Shown here: positions 1 through 11,240 of the stretch, one piece after another | Numbering within the stretch: position 1 is the stretch's first letter | How the letters are laid out: each line of letters starts with the position of its first letter | The notes under the pieces: generated by a model | Told to the model about the DNA's origin: nothing | What the model saw: only the letters and a program-made list of their open reading frames with translations | Database searches by the model: none | Translations under genes and position numbers: made by a program | NCBI GenBank assembly: GCA_029990175.1 | Contig: JARKIP010000003.1 | Span: 248,001 to 312,000, forward strand | DNA from: Petunia secreta | Lineage: Eukaryota; Streptophyta; Magnoliopsida; Solanales; Solanaceae | Reading direction: 5' to 3' | Length of the DNA: 64,000 nucleotides

Positions 1-119
1 TTTTTTTTGCATCATATCTAATTATTTCTAGACTGTATCTTGATGTTTCTAGAATGTTTCAACATTGTTTCATCCTGTTTGTGTGTTGTTTCTCACTGTT
101 TCAACATTGTTTCATCCTA
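1..119. repeat. TGTTTCAACATTGTTTCAT short direct repeats at the 5' edge of P450 copy 1
   Basis: The motif TGTTTCAACATTGTTTCATC occurs twice about 41 bp apart, with further TGTTTC variants around it. The stretch takes the place of the P450 N-terminal membrane anchor: the open frame from 54 reads through it as a low-complexity F/C/L peptide before P450 similarity begins at FGPIF. A related array lies at 39,945-40,085 upstream of P450 copy 3, so the repeat may belong to the duplicated segment. It is not a coding N-terminus. Confidence 0.6.
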
Positions 120-536
120 TTTGGACCTATTTTTGGTATAAAACTTGGAGTGAATCAAGTTTTAATTGTGAGTGATCCAAAAATAGCCAAAGAATGCTTC
201 ACCACCAATGATTCGGCCTTAGCCAATCGGCCCAAGTCCATAGTTTCAGAGGTCATAGGCTATAATGATGCCATGTTTGCGCTTGGTTCTTACGGACCTT
301 ATTGGAGAGAGATGAGGAAGCTAGCCACTATTGAGTTTCTTTCTAATAAGAGAATTGAGATGTTTAGTCACATAAGAGAATTTGAAGTAAAATCAGCTAT
401 CAATGAGACATATGAATTTTGGCTGAAGAACAAGAGCTGTAGTTTAAATAGTGCTGTGAAGATTGAGATGAAGGAATAGTTTGGGAATTTAATTATGAAC
501 ACTTTGATGAAAATTCTATTTGGAATACGATACACA
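120..536 (+). pseudogene. CYP82-type cytochrome P450, exon 1a fragment (copy 1)
   Basis: Translation gives FGPIFGIKLGV, then VSDPKIAKECFTTND, RPKS and YGPYWREMRKLA, the N-terminal third of a plant CYP82 P450 (beta-1 strands to the C-helix WREMRK motif). An in-frame TAG at 477-479 interrupts it; the frame then continues FGNLIMNTLMKILFGIRYT. By comparison with copy 2 the exon ends at 536, with GT at 537-538 as the donor. The proline-rich hinge and membrane anchor are missing, replaced by the short repeats at 1-119. Such enzymes are haem monooxygenases of the endoplasmic reticulum, but this copy cannot make one. The next coding segment is 12 kb downstream. CYP82 is assigned from motif memory; the subfamily is not resolved. 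Confidence 0.85.
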
Positions 537-574
537 TGTATTTTAATTAAAAATTTGTGCACTACAGTATTTTT

Positions 575-1065
575 GTTATACTTTTAACTTAAGTTGACTT
601 ACAATGTGTAATTCGATCTGCCTGGTGTGTAACTTGAAAATTACAGTATTAATAACAACAGAAGGAAAACACAATCTATAAAAACACTTAGTTCGCTCAA
701 GTTCACCGTATTTGTTTCACTAGTCGACAGTAAAATCACATGTATAAAAATACGAAATGTAAAGATTTATTTACTAGTTTAAGTCGTACCTGATTAAAGA
801 ATTATTTCATTATTCGTAGAGGACCCCTTATGTTCTTCTCAATAATCTTCCAAGAAATTTCTTCACGGAGAAGAAGAGAGTTTTATGATTTTCATGGAGA
901 AATAAAACTATTAGTTTCTTCCAATAAAAACTCTTTTATAGTTGCAAATAGTTACAACTGTTAAGGAGCTTTTTCCAAACAATTTTGACTTTTCTCCCTT
1001 TTTCCTATATATATATATATATACATACATACTTCTAAAATATTTGGATGTGGATACCGGTTGAC
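575..1065 (+). repeat. P450 intron-1 segment, first copy
   Basis: This stretch, including the words GTATTTGTTTCACTAGTCGA and the later GGATACCGGTTGACCCACAT, matches the intron of copy 2 at about 31,898-32,420. Its later part, from about 700, also matches 10,815-11,240. It is P450 intron sequence that marks the duplicated unit. Confidence 0.75.
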
Positions 1066-1081
1066 CCACATGGATCATGGG
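936..1081 (+). repeat. Direct repeat A, left copy
   Basis: Nearly identical to 1319-1460, running from TTATAGTTGCAAATAG to GACCCACATGGATCATGGG; the main difference is the TA-dinucleotide length around 1009-1026. The two copies flank the inverted segment 1081-1320. Confidence 0.9.
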
Positions 1082-1320
1082 AAGACATAGCCAATAATGT
1101 GATACGTGATTCATATCATGTATGTGTAAAATGACCTATGGGCAATACAAGCTTAAATCTCTTCTTGTTTATCATGTGAAGCTTTAAAAATTATGAGTAA
1201 TTTTCACTATCGTACTCGCATGACTTGTACCTGTTTCTCGAGATTCAAATTGGTATCTTCTATCTTAAGGTGTTGCCTAGAGATAATGAATGATTCGGGA
1301 TCAGATTGAGATTAAGAGTT
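1081..1320 (+). repeat. Left arm of a 240 bp perfect inverted repeat
   Basis: Every base I compared from 1081 to 1320 is the reverse complement of 2041 down to 1802; paired positions sum to 3122 at both ends, so there is no indel. The spacer is 1321-1801. Identity at this level implies a recent event or an assembly artefact. Confidence 0.92.
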
Positions 1321-1460
1321 ATAGTTGCAAATAGTTACAACTGTTAAGGAGCTTTTTCCAAACAATTTTGACTTTTCTCCCTTTTTCCTATATATATATA
1401 TATATATATACTTCTAAAATATTTGGATGTGGATACCGGTTGACCCACATGGATCATGGG
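1319..1460 (+). repeat. Direct repeat A, right copy
   Basis: Second copy of 936-1081. After it the sequence continues into TGCCCCGAATCC, which corresponds to TGGTCCGAATTG in the intron of P450 copy 2. This copy therefore holds the ancestral right-hand junction, and the left copy plus arm B are the addition. Confidence 0.85.
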
Positions 1461-1801
1461 TGCCCCGAATCCAATTTTCAACATCTGACACTCACACATA
1501 ATGGATTAACTCTCATTCCTAATATGTAACATTCATACATAACGAATAGATGGTGCGACCAGTGTATACTTCGAGAGCTTAGCTGCTATACATTTGTTAG
1601 GAGTATATATCATCTCGATTAATTGTACCTTGGAGTAGATTGCAGTATGTAGTTCGGTAGATCATTTACCGCATTCACTCACAATCTCCTTGTATTAATA
1701 TTGAGTTCTCCATTATGTTCTTGTCTCATAGACAAACATAAATGACTAGTCAATGAACACAATTAATTCGATAATACTCAATGAGCTTCCTCATCTCAAG
1801 A

Positions 1802-2041
1802 AACTCTTAATCTCAATCTGATCCCGAATCATTCATTATCTCTAGGCAACACCTTAAGATAGAAGATACCAATTTGAATCTCGAGAAACAGGTACAAGTC
1901 ATGCGAGTACGATAGTGAAAATTACTCATAATTTTTAAAGCTTCACATGATAAACAAGAAGAGATTTAAGCTTGTATTGCCCATAGGTCATTTTACACAT
2001 ACATGATATGAATCACGTATCACATTATTGGCTATGTCTTC
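1802..2041 (-). repeat. Right arm of the 240 bp perfect inverted repeat
   Basis: Reverse complement of 1081-1320. The divergence points are sharp at both ends (after 2041 and before 1802), which marks this arm as the probable template copied into the left position. Confidence 0.9.
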
Positions 2042-4254
2042 TCATTAATACTGTGTAGATGATAGTTCAGCAACTCATGTCTAACATTGAGTTCATACAT
2101 CGTCTCATATATTTTATCCTTCAGAATCCCCATCTGGCATCAAGACAGACTATCATGTTTAATCAAACATGATTAACCATAAATTACACGACATTCATAT
2201 TATAAACTTTGAGCTCTTTCTTATTATCATTTCTGGTAATAATAAATTTATAACTGCCTCATCCCTATTAGTTACCTATATAATAGAGGCGATTGCCTGT
2301 GGAAGTAGGCCGATCATTTTGTCTATTTGACATAATTCAAATTTATGTACTAAACAAAAAAATATTTTATCTATATGAATGAACAACACTAACTAATTTG
2401 GGTTGCAACTATCTTAAATTCAATAATGTAGCTTTATGTGAATATTCTTGGGAAAATAAAAAAAAAATTACATCTACATCTATGCAAATCCAATGACTTA
2501 AATGACTTTCATAAGTAAAATATGATATGGGTTTCCCTATCGAAGCTACTAACATATAATGCATAGAGATGTATTATATGTTCACTTTTCTATGTACAAC
2601 TATATCTCTAACAAAATTATACTTTATATCAATGATACTTGAGTTTTTTTGCATAAAATATTGAGACTTGACTACCATACTTGATTGTCACTAACTCAAT
2701 AGTACTGACAAAAACATACTCAAATATACTAAAAAGATGTTTAAGTCCAACAGATTTTAACACAATTGCTGAAAGCTTTTCAAATCCAACTTTCATTGTA
2801 AATAAGGCTAGTAATTATTTCTTGTTATTCAAAAATATGCACGATCCATTATTTAGCAAGGAAAAACTCATATTTATATTTTCACTTATCTAAATTTCCT
2901 TCTCAATCATTGTAAATATAGCCTTTGAATCGTAGATCCTTTTCTTTAGATAACAAGGAAAATCGCATGTGCCTTTGAAATTCCCCACTTTCCTTTAATT
3001 GATTTCCAGTATTCCTCTTTTTTCTAAGTTAGACTGATATCCATTAATTAAAATAACATATATCAGGCCTTATGAGTCAAATTATATTCATGGGTTCACG
3101 AGGACACTTCCTCCAACATAACCATTCGGCTCTAGAAATAGGAGTATATATAGGTATGGATGCTTGTATATTAAATCATTCAAAGATAATTCTTAATATA
3201 AGACTCTTGTGAAATTGACAACAATCCCGTCAAATGATCTATTGAAATTTGAACTTTAAGAACTCACCCATATTACTTTTACACTATACTACAATAAGCG
3301 TTTCACGTATTTTGAGAACCCATTTGTTCATTATGGCGTTATGACCCAGAAGTAGATCAACCAATTCAACTCTTAGTTTGGTTCCACTAAATCCATTGCA
3401 TCTACAAGTGTTCTAACTACTGATCTTTAGTAGGATATCTAAGAGCCTCATTCATCCTTTTTGCTCTTATTCATCTTGTGGAGTAGCTATATATGTTTTC
3501 CTTTCGACTCAAGTCGATGATGGAAAATATTTGACGAGTTATCGCCGAGGTTGAGATTGATAGATTGATTTATCAATTGTTAGTTACTCATACTGGGAAT
3601 ATAAATATAAAATATATTCTATTTGGATGACATATTGCTACGCTAATTTGGAGCAAATCCATTATCACAAAAATGACTCCTACCCAAACCTATTTTGTGT
3701 GTTTATAGCGAAAATAATCTAGTCCACAACTTCATAAAGAAAAAAGTCTTTACTTATCTCACCCTGCTTGGGAAAAAACATTCTTTAAGAATGTAGAACC
3801 ATCTTATTCAAATCCAGTTACAATACCACTATATTTTATTTAGATATGAACACGTAATATTCGGACTAAAATAGTATCATAAAAAGATACATGTATTTTC
3901 TCTTAGAAAATAATTTTTTAAATATGAGAAAAATTTATGTACAAAAGCAGCACAAACTCAATAATAAAAAAAATTTGAGTTATCATTTACCCATAACTTA
4001 TAAGGAATATAAGTAACTAACTTAGAATAATTTCATAATTTTCATTACAGATGTCATAATGTATCAGTTACAATGGGATGTGATGGCATTTTAAGTAGAC
4101 ATCATAGACATATCTAGGACCTCTTACTCTTTTAGGACATAATAATTTTTATGGTCACTTTAACTTTACACTTTTGTTAAGTTCGAAATAATATTGTTGT
4201 AGCAGTTGACTTATTGATATAAATTAGTATAAACCAATTTGACACATCTATGTA
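2042..4254. other. AT-rich DNA without recognisable genes
   Basis: About 2.2 kb of AT-rich sequence. The only open frame of note (2681-2893) gives 70 residues without a motif I recognise. No LTR ends, TIRs or coding domains were found. It is probably old degraded transposon DNA. Confidence 0.5.
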
Positions 4255-4376
4255 CTTTCTTAGGGCTTGAACCTATAGGTCGTGGGTTCAAGCCTTGAAA
4301 ACCGCCACTAACGTTTGCATTAGGTTAGATTGTGTATATCACACCCTTAGGGGTGTGACCCTTCCTCGAACCCTGC
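4255..4376 (+). mobile_element. SINE, 5' part (Au/Solanaceae tRNA-derived type), split by an LTR insertion
   Basis: GGTCGTGGGTTCAAGCC at about 4278-4294 is a good tRNA-type B box of the pol III promoter. It is followed by ATCACACCC, GGGGTGTGACCCTTCCTCGA and ACCCTGC, the body of the plant Au-like SINEs. The A box is not clear, so the 5' end is truncated or diverged. The body stops at CCTGC (4372-4376) and resumes at 7405 after an inserted LTR. Confidence 0.75.
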
Positions 4377-4733
4377 TGTTAGAAAGTTATTGCATGAGAA
4401 TGTAAAACTGGCTTTGATAGTGTAGTCACTGTCCTTAAGAAATTTAAGCCTCTCATTTTGTTGCTGCTGGGATTATGACAGAATTCCTCCAGGATATCAC
4501 AAAGACAACAAAATTTGAATTTCAAAAGTAAATTGAATCAAGAACAAAATAGCTGTGATTTGTAGAAGATAGTAAGGGAAGAGAAATAGAAGACTGAGAA
4601 TTTTGTGCGTGCTTTTTTCTAGGGAGGAAAGAAGGTATTTATAATACCTTTGAAGTTAGTTAGGAATAGGCGTTTTCAAATAAACACAACTTTTTCAATG
4701 GGCACTTCCAACAGACACCTTTTCCAATAGACA

Positions 4734-7263
4734 TGACATGACCCGGAATCCGGCTAGGCCGTGCGGGCACCCGACATCCTCCCCTAGACCCGCCGGGCGA
4801 ACCCTTACTAGTTAAATCAGGAAAATAAATATATATAACTCAATTCATAAAAAAGAACAAGACCTAAAAAAAAGCAGAGATATACAGATACTTCTAAGCT
4901 GTACAAAGAAATTACAGCTAACTACCCAACATACTAGGTTTAGGGCTATCCAGACTAGACATCTAAGAGTACAAAGAAGACAGATACCTCCTGAAGGGAG
5001 CAAAATGCAACTGAAATATTAAAGATAAACTGGTGGCCATCCAGAATAAAAGCTGGCTCACCCTGACAGCTGAAGTCGTCTTCGCTCCTTCACAACGTGG
5101 CGAACTCAATCCTGGAGCGAACTTGCCGAAACGAAATAGATAGACAAAAAAAAAAAAAACAAACAAGGGTGAGTCAAAAGGATTCAATAAGTGGGGCAGA
5201 CTAGCCACCTCAAAGAATAGGATAGCTAGTCAGGGAGAAAAGAAACAGATAAACCAAATTCCTCTTATTTAAATTATAAAAAGGCAGAGCCAGATAGTAA
5301 CCGGAAACGCGTATGAAACCATAAACTCAATCAGGAATACGAGCCATAAACATATCAACAAATAAGAAATGCACGTATAAGCAGAATAGTAGTTATGTAC
5401 CACAAGTCTACACAATGGTATGAAATGAAATGAGATGAAATGAAATATGATGCAAAGAGTCACATGTGCCCGTAATCCCATCTCGAAGCGGAATACTCCT
5501 GCATTCGAGGGGAATCCAATCTGATAACCAACTGGAGCGGAATACTCCTGCACCCGATATAATATAAACCAGAGGCGGAATACTCCTGCATTCTCCTGGG
5601 GCTGAATACTCCTGCTCCTGATATAATGTAAATCTGAGGCGGAATACTCCTGCACTCAGTATCTGACATAAGAGCGGAATACTCCTGCACCCAATATGAT
5701 ATAAACCAGAGGCGGACTACTCCTGCAATCTCCTGGGGCGGAATATTCCTGCACCCGATAAAATGTAAACCAGAGGCGGAATACTCTTGCACTCTCCTGG
5801 GGCGGAATACTCCTGCACCCAATATGATATGCAATGTAATGTATATGAATCACATATAATGCATATGAATGCAATGTGATGCAATAATAACCCTTCACCG
5901 GTGTGAGACTCTCATCGACAGTCGGAAAGTAGATGCCAACTTACCGCCAGAGTACAATGCTCAGATCCTCAATGCAATACCAACAACAGGACATAACATA
6001 TAATATACTTAGTAAATTCAAAGCTAAGGCGTAATGAGTACGCCTATCGGCAGCTACACACGTAACGAACACGTGATAGAAAATCCACGAGGCCAAGTGC
6101 CTCTAAAGAAATGGATATAAACACTTACCTCTTCCAAAAGTTAGCTCTGCTGATCAACAACCGCTTTATCCTTTGGTTTCATTTCCAAACGATCCCACTC
6201 TATTCAATAAGCAGAAAATATATCAAATTAGGCTAAAGGCTTCATTCCTCACATCTTAGAGCAATCCTGTTAGGAACCTGATACCCTATTCGCATACGCA
6301 ATACGCAGGCCAGACCTATGTACATGGTTTAAGGCCACATAACCAAACCATAAATAAATTACATTTATATTTTGCCCATAACTCACTGAGTACGAATATA
6401 TAATCAATTCCATTATCGGGGTCCAATTGACCCTTTAAACTATCAGTTGAACTTATTAAAATGATGTCTAATATTCCAATTTTTACCGTTAAAATATATT
6501 CAAACACACGTAATAAACTTAAATAATATATTAAGTTCATTACCTAAATATTTCAGGGTAAAAATTCTATCTTTCTCCGACTCTTTTCTTATTTTCTGGC
6601 ATTTTTCTCTTCTGCGTGTTTTCTATTTCGCTTCTCTATTTCTTGTTGTTTCATTTTCTGTTCATTTTGAGCTTTATAAGCTCAGCCAGCGCTTACTTTT
6701 TTTTCAATTTTCTTTCTCTTTTGTCTTTTCCTTTTTTTGTCTTTTTTTTTTTTTTTTTCCTTTTTCCTTTAAAATTGGATGCTACAGTAAAAATAAAAAC
6801 GGTACTCTACGATATTCGAAATAATTCTAACTTTTGCATACCTGTTATATAAAATATATATTGTATACTTGCTAAGGTGGATCTCAAATCGGACTCCCGA
6901 AACTCAATATGCAAATTAAATGGAAAAATGTCAAATTATTTAACTTTCGGCATTTTAGCGGAAACTAGCCGAACAACATCGAAATTCACTTTCGAAAGTT
7001 CACAAAAGTCAGAAATAATCATATGAACCTAACGGCACTTTTGGATTTCGAATCGGAGCTCGTTCGCCAAAACCGAGCTCGAAAATCTCTTTTTAATATT
7101 TATTGATAATAAAAACTGAAACCTTCTTCCGATGCCTACCAAACGAGGTCTGATTTAGCTTAAATTTTACAGATAAGTCTCAATGGACCTTACGAATATT
7201 TTAAAATTATCTGCACGCCAATCGGAATCCTAACTTCCGAAACGACTAACCGAGGTCGTTTCA
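4734..7263 (-). mobile_element. Gypsy solo LTR, E family, subtype A (E1)
   Basis: On the - strand it begins TGAAACGACC and ends GGTCATGTCA; on + it runs TGACATGACC to GGTCGTTTCA. It is 2530 bp and flanked by the perfect 5 bp target duplication AGACA (4729-4733 and 7264-7268). It has no PBS, internal region or polypurine tract, so it is a solo LTR left by recombination between the two LTRs of a full element. It matches the LTRs of E2-E5 along its length. The array at 5484-5822 lies inside. Confidence 0.92.
5484..5822 (-). repeat. Minisatellite A (GGAGTATTCCGCC) in the E1 LTR
   Basis: Tandem copies of GTGCAGGAGTATTCCGCC (here as its complement) joined by ATATAATATAAACCAGA-like spacers. In the better preserved E2 array two half-units form a 64 bp higher-order unit. 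Since 64 is not a multiple of three, open frames appear in several phases; these are by-products of the repeat and not genes. Confidence 0.9.
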
Positions 7264-7404
7264 AGACACAAATTTAGGAATAGATTTTTTCAAATAAACA
7301 CATTTTTTTCAATGGATACTTCCAATGGACACCTTTTCCAATAGGTACAAACTTCTTCTTCTCTATAACTAACCCATCAAACACTAACCAACATTACAAC
7401 CTGC

Positions 7405-7449
7405 CTGAACGCGGGATGCTTTGTGCATCGAGCTGCCTTTTTTTTTTTT
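7405..7449 (+). mobile_element. SINE, 3' part with T-rich tail
   Basis: CTGAACGCGGGATGCTTTGT followed by GCATCGAGCTGCC and a run of T is the 3' end of the SINE begun at 4255. Joining 4376 to 7405 restores the expected CCCTGCCTGAACGCGGG junction. Confidence 0.8.
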
Positions 7450-7706
7450 ACTAATTCTTAAAATAATTAAACAATATTTATTTCATATTTGATCTGGAAC
7501 TGAAAGTTCAATATGGTCCCAATCATTATTCAAATTCTATTACGTAATAAACTTAACATTTATTAATTATTTCAAAGAGCATTTGTCTTAAATTACTATC
7601 AATTCAGGACCAATTAAATATAGATTCTATAATAAATATAGAATAAAAATAATAACACAAAACTTATAACGACTAAAGTTCAAACAAGTAGACATACTTA
7701 TACAAA
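7450..7706. other. AT-rich spacer
   Basis: No gene or repeat recognised between the SINE tail and the Helitron. Confidence 0.5.
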
Positions 7707-9040
7707 CTAGTTCTCGACACGTGCGTTGCACGTGTATTTCAAGTCCTTATAATATAAAGCATGATAATTAATATTATTAAGTAAAATCATTGAGTAAATA
7801 ATTGTATATGAAAAAATAAATTGCAAGCAGATTGTTCGTCTTGATTTGCCACGTAATCTCCCTTCATTAGATGCAACACCAAAAATGAAAGTATTATGTT
7901 GACGTCTGTTCTAGTGAATAATTGTCTGTTCAAGTGAATAATTGTCTTTATATGTAATTATAGATCGATATTAAGTGAATAAAAAAAGAATAAATTAGAT
8001 CAAAATTAAATATAAATAAAAATTTGAATGCAATGCCAACAGAAGTTGTTATCATATGTAGGTAAGCTCTAAATTTGATAATTAAATTGGCACACAAGCA
8101 ATAATACTTTTCGACAGATAAAACTAAATTAGTCCATTGTTAATTTTTATGTAAATAAAAATAACTAATCTATTTCAACTTTAGTTTCTTATTTGTTATT
8201 AGATGTTGATTTTCATTGTTTTTTAGCATCCCTCCTGTACGTATAACATGTTTCTTTCTTCTTTTCCGTCTTTTTGATTCTTTGGTTTAATTAGTTATTT
8301 CACAGAATGCCATCCTTTTTCAAGCGAAGAGATGATCACTCCCAAGTCAGTACTTGACTTAATAAATATTCTACCATCTGAAATCATGATGGCTTCAATT
8401 TAGCAATGGATAACAAACCCTGTTATAACTTATATGTCATTCTTAAACACAACACAATTTTCAAGACCATGAAAAAGTGGATTATCACTGTAACATAGAT
8501 TTCACAAAAATTACAAATGGTAAAAATATATAGACAACATATAAATGAATTTAAGAAAGTAAAACCTGATTTACTGATGATATTTTCCATTTGTCCATCC
8601 GTTTGGATCTTTTATCATCTCTTTGGCTATGCAGAATTATAGCACCGGGCGTGATTCATACGTTGATGAATCAACAAAAAATTTCTCAGCCTTCCTCTAA
8701 AGTTCCGTATAAAAAGCAATGATGGAAGTGGAAGCAACAGATATCAAATTAAATGACGAAGATGTTTTGATATATAAAACTAACTAAATATTGTTTGAGA
8801 TGCTAGGCTTGGTTTTTGTTTTATTCTTACTTAATATGTAGGGTATTTTAAATAAAGTTTAGAAAGATGCAATTGTTGACATGCATAAGGCAACTATTAG
8901 ATTTAGAGTGAACCTTTAAGGCTCTTGGCTGAAAGCAACGTATAGGTTTTTTTTTTTAATAGAGAATTAGGTTATTTAGGAGGGTATTTTTGTAATATGA
9001 TTTTTGGTGTTTTGGAGGACATGCTTTTATAGTAATATGA
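7707..9040 (-). mobile_element. Non-autonomous Helitron
   Basis: Read on the - strand, the element starts TCATATTACTATAAAAGC at 9040 and ends at 7707 with CTAG. Six bases before the CTAG lies the hairpin ACACGTGC-AAC-GCACGTGT, a perfect 8 bp stem. The host bases are A (7706) and T (9041) on the + strand, the AT dinucleotide Helitrons insert into. TC start, 3' hairpin, CTRR end and the A|T site all fit. At 1334 bp with no Rep/helicase frame it is non-autonomous and would need an enzyme supplied from elsewhere. Confidence 0.83.
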
Positions 9041-9621
9041 TTTTATGCCAACACAAATGTATAAAACAATGCATCACCACACCTTAACAATGCATCACCA
9101 CACTTTGCTCTAAACTAAATTGCCACAAGATATATAGTAATTTAGTAATGTCTAACCATGATCCGTGCAACTTTGCATGTGGACAAAGACTCACTTCGTT
9201 TAGCATTGCCAAATTTCTCCTGTTTCTTTATACATTCTTGGATCGTATGTGCACAAAGGAGAATAAACTCTTTATACTGTAAGTTTTCCTTTTGTCCATA
9301 GTTTCCATTATCCAATGACACATTTGGATTTGTACTCAAGAATCATTAAAACACTTGGCAGATTGGTGATGACAAAACTTAAAAGATCCACTCATGAATT
9401 CCACGAACTAGTTCTGTAGTCTAGGTAATGCAATTTGTTGTGGCTTTGCTTCAAACAGTAAGGGAAAACCAATTCCGTAGAACATTAAAATTTAAATTTG
9501 TACAAGTACACATACTCTGATAAATATAATGTCACATAAACAAAAAAAAAAAAAAAAGCACCTTGGCATAATAATTTCTTCTATAACACCTACAAAAATG
9601 AAAACATATGATTCACCACAA

Positions 9622-9721
<100 letters not shown>

Positions 9722-9828
9722 TTCTATTATATATACACATATGTATACATAAACTGTGATGATAATATAGTTTTTATGAAACTTTAATATATTTTTTTAA
9801 TTTTTAAACAATTAGTTTTTAACCATAG

Positions 9829-9831
<3 letters not shown>

Positions 9832-9861
<30 letters not shown>
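9832..9861. repeat. (AT)n microsatellite
   Basis: About 15 AT repeats followed by a short CACACACA. Confidence 0.95.
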
Positions 9862-9863
<2 letters not shown>

Positions 9864-10814
9864 ACACACACACATCCCTATGTATCCCATCTCTTTTTAG
9901 AAGTATTTGTACAGGGCGGTATATAAATAACAGCTCATGCAATTTTTCTATGCCTCATGAATAGGATCACATTCCTATTGTGGTCGGATTATCTCTTATG
10001 TAAATTCTCCTCGCAATAGAAATGACCCTAGTGTAACCTCAATCCCAAACGACACCAAACTTGCTTGTGTAATTCCAAGTGTTAACCAAGGAAGGCTGCT
10101 ATTAATTTGGTTTCTCTGCTTGGTCCACTTTTGATCAAGTGAAGCAAAATCATAAGCTACACCTTTTGAACAAATTAATTCTAATAGGCTATTGTGTATC
10201 TCTTAATTTTTCTGGTGGCTATTGGGTATATCATCGCAAAAATAAGATCATGTTTCCGTCTATTCTGCGTGCTTATAAATGACAAAGAGGAAGAATCCAA
10301 TGGCCTTTATGTGACATTCGCACTTTTATGGACTGAAATTCCTAATAATTTGGTTTCATAATACATAAATAAGAGATCACTACTATGCCTTTCACTTAAA
10401 AGGAAGACGAATATAAGAGGAAAAATAAGGCCAAGCATATTGTTGGACAATTCAGCCGCAACAGACATCATAGTGACTATATATTTTGTCTACGTGGACA
10501 TTTCAAACTAAAAGAAACTTTCAAAACTCTTTATCTGTTGTTTCCAGGATTGTTTAGAAAAGCAGTTCGAATGGAAGACATTTCAATGTTTGCCCAACTA
10601 TTTGGGATTTTCAAAATCGTAGAGCCAACACAAAATTACTTTTCTTGCCCAGTTTTAAATAACAGGGAAAAACAGAAAGAAAGATGCAACAGTAATTGCA
10701 ATAATACCGTTCTTTTTTTAACATAGGGCTATCACTCAAGATACAAAAGAAGAGTTGCAAAACAAGCAGAAATGGGGACTCTTCCCACACAATGCAATTT
10801 ATAGAAGAAAAACC

Positions 10815-11127
10815 CTTGATACAGTGAATGGTTACATAATTCACAAGAATACATAGTTTGCTCGAACATCATATTTGTTTCACTAGTCGAAAATACAATT
10901 ACATATATAAAATCTCTAACTATAGTCATACCTGATTACAAAATTGTTCCTCATTCATAGATCGCTTCCGTTCTTCATGAAGAATAAGAGAGTATAGCAG
11001 CATAGATTCTTTGGGTAGAAGTGTCAAGTGAGGAAGAAAAACTATTAGTTTCGTCCAATTGAAATTCTTTTATAGTGTAATATAGACTAACAACTGTTTA
11101 GGGGCTTTTTTCCAACTTGTGACATTA

Positions 11128-11192
<65 letters not shown>

Positions 11193-11240
11193 GTGGACGT
11201 GAATACCAGTTAACCCACATAAGTATCTCAAATCCAATTT
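10815..11240 (+). repeat. P450 intron-1 segment, second copy
   Basis: Matches 700-1065 and about 31,990-32,420: CATATTTGTTTCACTAGTCG, ATACCTGATTACAAAATTGT and GTTAACCCACAT. The TA tract of the other copies is replaced here by a TTA repeat. With the following sequence (12,300-12,553) it forms the normal 3' part of P450 intron 1. Confidence 0.75.
11131..11187. repeat. (TTA)n microsatellite
   Basis: About 19 TTA units. It sits at the point where the other intron copies have TA or GT/G tracts, so this is a mutable site shared by the copies. Confidence 0.95.

Larger units (their letters stand above)
4377..7399. mobile_element. LTR-like insertion (about 490 bp without its own insert) splitting the SINE
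   Basis: Starts TGTTAGAAAG immediately after CCTGC (4372-4376); the same CCTGC follows its right end at 7400-7404, a 5 bp target duplication, and SINE sequence continues on either side. Without the nested gypsy LTR it consists of 4377-4733 plus 7269-7399. No internal coding region is present, so it is probably a solo LTR, possibly copia. The right terminus (ATTACAA) is not a clean CA. A 75 bp stretch (about 4660-4733) recurs at about 7271-7345, so the LTR had an internal tandem duplication before the gypsy LTR entered. Confidence 0.65.

Noticed and set aside
5269..5898. Frames with repeated QEYSA / GVFR peptides (also 17,926-18,564 and 24,745-25,222)
   Set aside because: Translations of minisatellite A in the E1, E2 and E3 LTRs, open in several phases on account of the sequence itself.
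9142..9339. 65-codon - strand frame with ordinary composition
   Set aside because: No recognisable motif, no splice context, no copy elsewhere in the window; insufficient to call a gene.
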